Of a stretch of 18,414 nucleotides of DNA, positions 7,873 to 13,076 are shown piece by piece. Source of the stretch: an uncultured Thermomicrobia bacterium (lineage in GTDB: Bacteria > Chloroflexota > Chloroflexia > Thermomicrobiales > JALYUS01); NCBI GenBank assembly GCA_937968015.1, contig CALBSO010000081.1:1-18414 (forward strand), written 5' to 3'. The position numbers and the translations under genes were made by a program. How positions within the stretch are numbered: the stretch's first letter is position 1; every line of letters begins with the position of its first letter. The notes beneath the pieces were generated by a model that did not search any database, was not told the origin of the DNA, and saw only the letters and a program-made list of their open reading frames with translations.

Positions 7873-7917
7873 GGCGCTTCCTCCCCCGAATTTCGTTGCG
7901 ACGCCGGACGATGCCAA

Positions 7918-8319
7918 TTATTCCGGCAATACGATCAGTGTACCTTCGCGCACGACGATGCCGAAGTGCCGAAGATCAAGCGTGAGGACTCGTCCACCGT
8001 GACGCTCCGCGCAGGCAATCACGGCGGCATCGGCAAAGCCAAGGGGAAGGTCCGCGTAGCGCCGTACGAGCGCGCGAATGCGCGGTAAGTCCTCCTCCCC
8101 GCAATCGAGGGTATAGGGGCCGTCCATGAGATCGGAAAGGAACGTTTCCAACGTGACAAGGGTGAGTTCGCGTTCGATAAGGTAGGTAATCTCCGCAAGG
8201 ATACCTGCGGGTACGAGCCATGGCCGTGGCTCTCTTACGAGTACGACTCGTATCCGGTCAAAATCTCGATCCTTGCGATTCATCGAAGCGAAGAGCGCGG
8301 ACGAATCGAGCGTGATCAT
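7918..8319 (-). CDS. vapC: VapC-type PIN-domain ribonuclease toxin
   Basis: 133-residue PIN domain protein. The acidic catalytic residues are in place: D5 (LDSSAL), E43 (ILAEITYL), D97 (FADAAV) and D115 (LTLDLRHF). They coordinate Mg2+ for RNA cleavage, typically of tRNA or rRNA loops. The ATG overlaps the stop of the upstream ribbon-helix-helix gene by ATGA, the usual translational coupling of antitoxin-toxin pairs. The RraA-family gene starts 45 nt after its stop. The target RNA is unknown. It is intact and presumably held in check by the partner. Confidence 0.9.
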   Translation of the reverse strand: MITLDSSALFASMNRKDRDFDRIRVVLVREPRPWLVPAGILAEITYLIERELTLVTLETFLSDLMDGPYTLDCGEEDLPRIRALVRRYADLPLGFADAAVIACAERHGGRVLTLDLRHFGIVVREGTLIVLPE

Positions 8320-8540
8320 TCGTGCCGGAAGTTCGCGCGATACCAGTCTTCGCTGTCCGCGCCATGGAGGTCCGATTCCGCGATGCCGATGGAACGAGGC
8401 ATCGGTCGTTCTGCGTGCTCCTGCACAAATGTCTGCAACGCATCGCGCATCACTTCCGCTTGTGGACGGCCCATTCGTCGGGCGATCTCGCGGATCGCAC
8501 GGTGCAATTCAGTCGGAAGGTACAACGTTGTTTTATCCAT
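8316..8540 (-). CDS. vapB: Ribbon-helix-helix (CopG-like) antitoxin, partner of the PIN toxin
   Basis: 74-residue protein. Residues 1-45 (MDKTTLYLP, then 'ELHRAIREIARRMGRPQAEVMRDAL') are a ribbon-helix-helix DNA-binding fold: the beta strand TTLYLP would contact the operator and two helices dimerise. The C-terminal tail ending 'SEDWYRANF' would bind and block the toxin. ATG 8540 is chosen because the strand begins there. The frame continues to 8576, but that part covers the promoter. No clear Shine-Dalgarno lies upstream, which fits the leaderless promoter described at 8548-8576. Like its relatives, it probably represses its own operon together with the toxin. Confidence 0.85.
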   Translation of the reverse strand: MDKTTLYLPTELHRAIREIARRMGRPQAEVMRDALQTFVQEHAERPMPRSIGIAESDLHGADSEDWYRANFRHE

Positions 8541-8547
8541 GCCATCA

Positions 8548-8576
8548 TTTATACCATACGCCACATATGGCAACAA
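8548..8576 (-). promoter_or_regulatory. Promoter-operator of the toxin-antitoxin operon, probably leaderless
   Basis: On the minus strand TTGTTG (8571-8576), a 17-nt spacer and TATAAA (8548-8553) form a good sigma-70-type promoter. The spacer is exactly an inverted repeat, CCATA-N7-TATGG (8554-8570), a natural site for a ribbon-helix-helix dimer. The -10 ends 7 nt before the antitoxin ATG at 8540, so transcription should begin at or within 1-2 nt of the start codon. All of this fits in the 39-nt gap after purK. Confidence 0.6.
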
Positions 8577-8579
8577 TCA

Positions 8580-9767
8580 TCACGGCATCGAACGGGGTCC
8601 GTGCGATTTCGCTTCTCGTCGCACGCCTGCGTGTCGTGTCAGCGCCTCCCGCGCGGCGCGGACGGTGCGCACGGCGTCATCGGCGCCGCCCGCCAATGCG
8701 GTGAGGTGGCCCATCTTGCGGCCGGGGCGGGGCGTCGCTTTGCCGTAGAGATGCAGTTTGACGTGTGGGAAGGCGCAGGCCGCCGCCCAGTCCGGCTCGC
8801 CGTGCTCCCAGAGATCGCCGAGCAGATTCGCCATCGCAGCGGGGCGCAGTTGCTCCGTCGCGCCGAGGGGGAGACCGCAGACCGCGCGTAGTTGCTGCTC
8901 GAACTGGCTCGTCGCGCAGGCATCCACGGTGACGTGGCCGGAGTTGTGCGGGCGGGGTGCGGTCTCATTGACGAGCAGTGCGCCCGCATCTGTCAGGAAG
9001 AACTCGACGCACGCCACACCGACAGCGCCGAGCGCCTCCAGAACGCCGCGCGTGATCTCGACGGCATCGCGCGCCGTTTCCGGCGGCACGGCGGCGGGCG
9101 CGATGGTCGTGTCGAGGATGTGGTTGGCGTGGGTGTTCTCGACGACACCGAAATGAGCAAACGATCCATCCAACCCCCGCGCCGCGACGACGGAAACCTC
9201 CCGCGCGAAATCCACGAATGCTTCGAGGATCGCCTCACGACCGGCGAAGACCGCGAACGCCACGTCCGCATCTTCCGGCGTGGTGATATTCACCTGCCCC
9301 TTGCCGTCGTAGCCGAAATCGGCGGTCTTCAGAATAGCCGGATAGCCGAATGTCGTCAGTCCTGCCCGCAGATCGGCCAGCGTCGTGACCGGACAAAAGG
9401 GCGTGACAGGGAAACCAGCATTGCGGAGAAACGTCTTCTCGCGGATACGATGTTGGGTCGTATGCAGAACCGCGCCACCCGGCCGCACCGGGACATACGC
9501 CGCGATTGCCTCAACGGTCGCGGCAGGGATATTCTCGAACTCCAGCGTCACGACATCCACATCTGCCGCGAACGCCCGAACCGCATCAAGGTCGTCGTAC
9601 GACGCCATAACCTCACGATCCGCGATCTGCCCGGTCGGCGTCGCGCTCTCCGGCGAGAAGGTGTGGATGCGATAGCCCATACGGCGGGCGGCGAGGGCGA
9701 GCATCCGCCCCAACTGACCGCTGCCGAGGACGCCGACTGTCGCGCCGGGCAGAATGGGAGCGCTCAC
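8580..9767 (-). CDS. purK: 5-(carboxyamino)imidazole ribonucleotide synthase
   Basis: 395-residue ATP-grasp enzyme of purine synthesis that makes N5-CAIR from AIR, bicarbonate and ATP in the cytoplasm. The N-terminal PreATP-grasp motif GVLGSGQLGRMLALAARRMG is clear. 'DVVTLEFENIP' and 'GYPAILKTADFGYDGKGQ' (ATP-binding loop) follow, then 'EAFVDFAREVSVVAARG' and 'NETAPRPHNSGHVTVDAC', with the metal-binding N-E pair. GTG 9767 is chosen: it overlaps the purE stop (GTGA), has a purine-rich site GGAGGC upstream and starts the conserved domain. Upstream in-frame sequence out to 10148 is only the shadow of purE. The last 25 residues or so are not conserved in the family as I know it. Confidence 0.95.
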   Translation of the reverse strand: MSAPILPGATVGVLGSGQLGRMLALAARRMGYRIHTFSPESATPTGQIADREVMASYDDLDAVRAFAADVDVVTLEFENIPAATVEAIAAYVPVRPGGAVLHTTQHRIREKTFLRNAGFPVTPFCPVTTLADLRAGLTTFGYPAILKTADFGYDGKGQVNITTPEDADVAFAVFAGREAILEAFVDFAREVSVVAARGLDGSFAHFGVVENTHANHILDTTIAPAAVPPETARDAVEITRGVLEALGAVGVACVEFFLTDAGALLVNETAPRPHNSGHVTVDACATSQFEQQLRAVCGLPLGATEQLRPAAMANLLGDLWEHGEPDWAAACAFPHVKLHLYGKATPRPGRKMGHLTALAGGADDAVRTVRAAREALTRHAGVRREAKSHGPRSMP

Positions 9768-10288
9768 GGGAGCATCGCCTCCCGCACCCGCGCCGCCTGC
9801 GCCGCCCGGAACGCGCGGAGTTGTTCGCGCAACTCCGGCCGCGTCGTGGCGAGGATGGCGACGGCGAGTAGGGCAGCATTGATCGCACCAGCCTGCCCGA
9901 TGGCCAGTGTCCCGACCGGTACGCCGCCCGGCATTTGCGCGATGGAGAGGAGCGAATCCATCCCCTTGAGGGCGTGGCTCTCGATTGGCACGCCGAGCAC
10001 CGGCACGAGCGTCTGTGCCGCGACCATCCCCGGCAGATGCGCCGCGCCGCCCGCGCCCGCGATTATCACCGCGATGCCCCGCTCCTCCGCCGTCCTGGCG
10101 AACTCCGCCATCAAATCCGGCGTCCGATGTGCCGAGACGACGCGGCACTCATGCGCCACACCGAACTCGGTCAGCGTCTCGTCCGCGTGGCGCATCGTTT
10201 CCCAGTCCGATGTGCTGCCCATGATGACGGAGACGAGGACTGAGGACTCCGGGGGTCCTTTGGGCGGGATGAGGACTGAGTCGCTCAT
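9764..10288 (-). CDS. purE: 5-(carboxyamino)imidazole ribonucleotide mutase
   Basis: 174-residue class I PurE, which converts N5-CAIR to CAIR and works directly after PurK. Active-site motifs are IMGSTSDW, VVSAHRTP and AGAGGAAHLPG, with 'SLLSIAQMPGGVPVGTLAIG' near the C-terminus. ATG 10288 has GGAGG 7 nt upstream and overlaps the tsaC stop as ATGA, so the start is firm. PurE proteins usually reach the first strand within a few residues. Here about 17 extra residues (SDSVLIPPKGPPESSVL) come first, encoded by a dispersed repeat that is also translated at the start of glpK in another frame. The extension is probably a disordered tail. Confidence 0.95.
   Translation of the reverse strand: MSDSVLIPPKGPPESSVLVSVIMGSTSDWETMRHADETLTEFGVAHECRVVSAHRTPDLMAEFARTAEERGIAVIIAGAGGAAHLPGMVAAQTLVPVLGVPIESHALKGMDSLLSIAQMPGGVPVGTLAIGQAGAINAALLAVAILATTRPELREQLRAFRAAQAARVREAMLP
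10235..10282. repeat. Dispersed CTCAGTC-family element translated as the PurE N-terminus
   Basis: Read on the minus strand, 46 nt here match 41 of 46 nt at 11450-11495 in glpK, including the shared core CTCAGTCCTCATCCCGC and CCCGGAGTCCTCA. The ends contain CTCAGTC heptamers and the middle is a CCCGCCCAAAGG-type spacer. The same nucleotides are read in a frame shifted by one compared with glpK, so conservation is at DNA rather than protein level. Confidence 0.85.
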
Positions 10289-11259
10289 CGGTCTTCCTCC
10301 CCACGATAGGCGGCGCGGCGTAGGCGGTCTCGGATGGCGAGCCATTCGTCGCCTTCCGGCACCTCTTCGACAAGGATACAATCATATCCGCAGGCGTCCA
10401 ATTCCCGCAGCGTCGCGTAGAGGGCGCGTGCATAGTCGGCGGCATCGGCGGAAGTGGGATGCCACGCGATGCCGGAGCGTACCAACGGCGCTTTTCGTCG
10501 TGCCAATACCGCAACGCGCGACCCTGCCGCGGCCAGTTGGTCGGCGCGTTCTTCAAGGTCATCAGGTGGGATCACTCCCAGTGGCGTACGTGGCGCATAG
10601 TGGCTCGGCAGCGTACCGGAAGCGCGGGGTGAGGCGGCGTGGGGCGCCTCGGGCGGCGTGCCGAGGATCGCCGCGAGTTGCGCGGGAGTGATCCCACCGG
10701 GCCGGAGCAATACGGGGCGGTCTCCGGAGAGGTCAACGATCGTGGACTCGACGCCAACGTCGGTCGGGCCGCCATCGAGAATGAGGCCTACCGCGTCACC
10801 GAGTTCGGCGTGGACGTGGTCGGCGCGCGTCGGGCTGAGGCGGCCAAAGCGGTTCGCGGACGGCGCGACGACCCCGTCACCGAATGCTTTCAGCAGTTGG
10901 TGCGCGATGGGGTGGCTCGGCACGCGGAGCGCGACCGTCTCCTGACCACCGGTGACGAGGTCGAGGACATGCGCGGCGCGCGGCAGCACGAGGGTCAGCG
11001 GGCCGGGCCAGAAGGCATCGGCCAGATGGACGGCGGCGGGTGGCACGCGACTGGTCCATTCTGGCATCGCGTCCGCGCCCGCGAGATGGACGATCACCGG
11101 ATGATCGGCGGGCCGGCCCTTGACGGCAAAGAGGCGGCGGATCGCCGCGGAATTGCGCGCGGCCGCACCGAGGCCGTAGACCGTCTCGGTCGGGAAGGCG
11201 ACCAACCCCCCGGCGTGGAGGATTGCGACTGCCTGGGCGATGTCATCGTGCGAAACCAG
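10285..11259 (-). CDS. tsaC: L-threonylcarbamoyladenylate synthase (Sua5/YrdC/TsaC family)
   Basis: Makes threonylcarbamoyl-AMP from threonine, bicarbonate and ATP for the t6A modification of ANN-decoding tRNAs. The YrdC domain shows VAFPTETVYGLG, KGRPADHP (K-x-R), 'FWPGPLTLVL', 'VALRVPSHP' and SANRFGRLSPT (S-x-N). A Sua5-type C-terminal domain follows after 'GTLPSHYAPRTPL'. With 324 residues it fits the Sua5 length class. The start is odd. The family needs about 20 residues before AFPTE, and these are encoded in frame (VSHDDIAQAVAILHAGGLV), but the only normal codon there is TTG 11205, inside the domain and with no spaced Shine-Dalgarno. CTG 11259 has AGGA 4 nt upstream and gives the full domain, so it is chosen tentatively. 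A stop codon inside the 11265-11379 element closes the frame. First gene of the tsaC-purE-purK operon. Confidence 0.85.
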   Translation of the reverse strand: MVSHDDIAQAVAILHAGGLVAFPTETVYGLGAAARNSAAIRRLFAVKGRPADHPVIVHLAGADAMPEWTSRVPPAAVHLADAFWPGPLTLVLPRAAHVLDLVTGGQETVALRVPSHPIAHQLLKAFGDGVVAPSANRFGRLSPTRADHVHAELGDAVGLILDGGPTDVGVESTIVDLSGDRPVLLRPGGITPAQLAAILGTPPEAPHAASPRASGTLPSHYAPRTPLGVIPPDDLEERADQLAAAGSRVAVLARRKAPLVRSGIAWHPTSADAADYARALYATLRELDACGYDCILVEEVPEGDEWLAIRDRLRRAAYRGEEDR

Positions 11260-11264
11260 GTTTT

Positions 11265-11379
11265 CCTACCCCCTGCCCCCTCCCGACACGGGAAGGGGAA
11301 CCGGGCGCACGGCGGTGCGCCCCTTCGTCCCTCATCTCCCCCTTCTCACGCCGCGTGACGGAAGGGGCCGGGGATTAGG
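11265..11379. repeat. 115-bp MITE-like element with terminal inverted repeats
   Basis: The left end CCTACCCCCTGCCCC (11265-11279) and right end GGGGCCGGGGATTAGG (11364-11379) are imperfect inverted repeats. Inside are three hairpins: CCCCTCCCG/CGGGAAGGGG around 11276-11297, a perfect GGGCGCAC/GTGCGCCC with a 4-nt loop around 11304-11323, and CCCCTTC-TCACG/CGTGA-C-GGAAGGGG around 11338-11367. I see no protein-coding capacity and no clear target-site duplication. The right half is related to 4956-5041. The left end lies 5 nt upstream of the proposed tsaC CTG codon and provides the in-frame TAG and the Shine-Dalgarno-like purines. Confidence 0.65.
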
Positions 11380-11384
11380 TCCGC

Positions 11385-11394
11385 AGTATACAAT
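11385..11394. promoter_or_regulatory. Possible overlapping -10 boxes between tsaC and glpK
   Basis: AGTATACAAT can be read as TACAAT (11389-11394) towards glpK and as TATACT (11385-11390) towards tsaC. Neither has a convincing -35, so this is a weak call. It is the only AT-rich -10-like word in the divergent gap. The hairpin element at 11265-11379 would lie in the leader of the tsaC transcript. Confidence 0.3.
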
Positions 11395-11443
11395 GCGCTT
11401 CCTACGGGCGAGCGGCGAGCATGGAACGGAAGAAGGGTAAATC

Positions 11444-13033
11444 ATGGGTCCTCAGTCCTCATCCCGCTCAAAGGGCGCCCGGAGTCCTCACTCCTTCGTC
11501 CTCGCGCTCGATCAGGGGACGACGAGTTCGCGCGCGATCCTCTTTGACCATGCCGGGCAGGTCGTCGCGGCGCGGCAGCGGGAGTTTCCACAGATTTTCC
11601 CGCAGCCCGGCTGGGTCGAGCACGACCCGGAAGCGATCTGGGAGACGCAGCGCGCTGTGGCACGGGAGGCGCTCGCGGCAAGCGGCGTGACGGCATCGGA
11701 TATCGCAGCCATTGGCATCACGAACCAGCGCGAAACGACCGTTATCTGGGATCGCGCGACCGGAAAGCCGATCGCGAACGCCATCGTCTGGCAGGACCGG
11801 CGTACGGCGGGCTACTGCGACGAACTGAAGGCGGCGGGATGGGAAGGCCGCGTCCGCGCCAGGACCGGCCTCGTCATTGATGCCTACTTCTCCGGCACAA
11901 AAGTCCGCTGGCTGCTCGACAACGTCCCCGGCGCGCGGGACAAGGCGGCGCGCGGCGACCTCGCCTTCGGCACGATTGATACGTTCCTCATCTGGCGGCT
12001 GACGGGCGGCGCACGGCACGTCACGGATGTCACGAACGCCTCGCGCACGATGCTCTTCAACATCCACACCGGCGAGTGGGACGATGAACTGCTCGCGGCG
12101 CTGAACATCCCGCGTGCGATCCTCCCGGAGGCGCTGCCTTCCAGTGGCCTGTTCGGCGAGACGGACGCCGCTTTGTTCGGCCAGCCGATCCCAATTACCG
12201 GCGTCGCGGGTGACCAGCAGGCCGCGACCTTCGGCCAGGCATGCTCTATCCCCGGTATGGCGAAGAACACCTACGGTACCGGCTGCTTCATGCTCATGAA
12301 CACCGGACCGGACGCGAAAGCATCCCAAAGCGGCCTGCTCACAACCATCGCATGGGGATTACGAAGGACTGAGGACTCAGGACTGAGGACTGAGCGACCC
12401 GTTCCCACCTCAGTCCTCAGTCCTCAGTCCTCAGTCCTGACGTATGCGTTGGAGGGCTCGATCTTCGTGACGGGCGCGGCGGTGCAGTGGCTGCGGGATG
12501 GCTTGCAAATCATCGAGAGCGCGGCGGAGACGGCGGCGCTGGCGGCGTCGGTGCCGGATACGGGCGGCGTCTACCTCGTGCCCGCCTTTGTGGGGCTGGG
12601 TGCGCCGTACTGGGACCCGTACGCGCGCGGCACGATTGTCGGCCTGACGCGGGGCAGTGGGCGGGCGGAGATCGTCCGGGCGACGCTCGAAGCGGTTGCC
12701 TATCAGACGCGAGACGTACTCGATCTGATGCAGACCGAGAGTGGTATCGCGGTGAGGCAACTACGGGTGGACGGCGGGATGGTGCGCAACGAATTCCTGA
12801 TGCAGTTCCAGGCGGACATCCTCGGCGTGCCCGTGCAGCGCCCGCAAGTAACGGAGACGACGGCCCTCGGCGCGGCCTATCTCGCGGGGCTGGCCGTCGG
12901 CTACTGGCAGGATCAGGATGAAATTGCCGCGAACTGGGCCGTGGATCGCACCTACGAACCGCGAATGCGCGATGATGGGCGCGAGGGTTTGTATGAAGGC
13001 TGGCGAGCGGCGGTTCGGAAAGCCCGGGCATAG
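11444..13033 (+). CDS. glpK: Glycerol kinase with repeat-encoded N-terminus and internal insert
   Basis: 529-residue FGGY-family kinase making sn-glycerol 3-phosphate from glycerol and ATP (family about 495-505). Diagnostic segments are ALDQGTTSSRAILFD, 'GWVEHDPEAIW', ITNQRETTVIWDRATGKP, 'IVWQDRRT', 'FGTIDTFLIWRLTGG', GVAGDQQAATFGQ, 'NTYGTGCFMLMNTG' and 'LRVDGGMVRNEFLMQFQADI'. All core motifs are intact. Two parts are abnormal. Residues 1-17 are read from a dispersed repeat, and about residues 307-332 (RRTEDSGLRTERPVP onward) are read from a 72-nt heptamer hairpin placed between TTIAWG and YALEGS, where relatives have only a short G-x-V turn. ATG 11444 has AGAAGGG 6 nt upstream. No glpF or glpD lies nearby; it is a single gene convergent with recQ. 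Confidence 0.93.
   Translation: MGPQSSSRSKGARSPHSFVLALDQGTTSSRAILFDHAGQVVAARQREFPQIFPQPGWVEHDPEAIWETQRAVAREALAASGVTASDIAAIGITNQRETTVIWDRATGKPIANAIVWQDRRTAGYCDELKAAGWEGRVRARTGLVIDAYFSGTKVRWLLDNVPGARDKAARGDLAFGTIDTFLIWRLTGGARHVTDVTNASRTMLFNIHTGEWDDELLAALNIPRAILPEALPSSGLFGETDAALFGQPIPITGVAGDQQAATFGQACSIPGMAKNTYGTGCFMLMNTGPDAKASQSGLLTTIAWGLRRTEDSGLRTERPVPTSVLSPQSSVLTYALEGSIFVTGAAVQWLRDGLQIIESAAETAALAASVPDTGGVYLVPAFVGLGAPYWDPYARGTIVGLTRGSGRAEIVRATLEAVAYQTRDVLDLMQTESGIAVRQLRVDGGMVRNEFLMQFQADILGVPVQRPQVTETTALGAAYLAGLAVGYWQDQDEIAANWAVDRTYEPRMRDDGREGLYEGWRAAVRKARA
11448..11495. repeat. Dispersed CTCAGTC-family element translated as the GlpK N-terminus
   Basis: Matches 41 of 46 nt of the element in purE (10235-10280 on the opposite strand), in the same orientation relative to translation. 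It begins 4 nt into the gene and ends where the conserved FVLALDQGT segment begins. Confidence 0.85.
12366..12437. repeat. 72-nt heptamer hairpin translated inside glpK
   Basis: Left arm 12366-12394 and right arm 12409-12437 are 29 nt each and pair at 28 of 29 positions, around a 14-nt loop (12395-12408). Each arm is about four tandem heptamers (GGACTGA on the left, CTCAGTC on the right). The whole element is translated in frame with no stop. It would form a very stable hairpin in the glpK mRNA. Confidence 0.92.
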
Positions 13034-13076
13034 ATGCGACCCGGCAGGGGCGCATGGCTATATGGCTGAAATCGAG

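Noticed and set aside
7873..7917. TTG start for the RraA-family gene
   Set aside because: GTG 7872 has GGAGG at 7-nt spacing, while the TTG has no comparable site. The intervening residues are not conserved.
9768..10148. N-terminal extension of the purK frame
   Set aside because: This part is low-complexity Arg/Gly/Ala sequence from another frame of purE. PurK's domain starts at GTG 9767, which overlaps the purE stop.
8892..10691. 599-codon open frame on the plus strand
   Set aside because: It lies antisense to purK, purE and tsaC, whose motifs are unmistakable. The translation has no recognisable domain and is the long shadow frame common in high-GC DNA.
13034..13076. Rho-independent terminator between convergent glpK and recQ
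   Set aside because: Only a 5-bp CCGGG/CCCGG pairing is seen and there is no T-tract on either strand.
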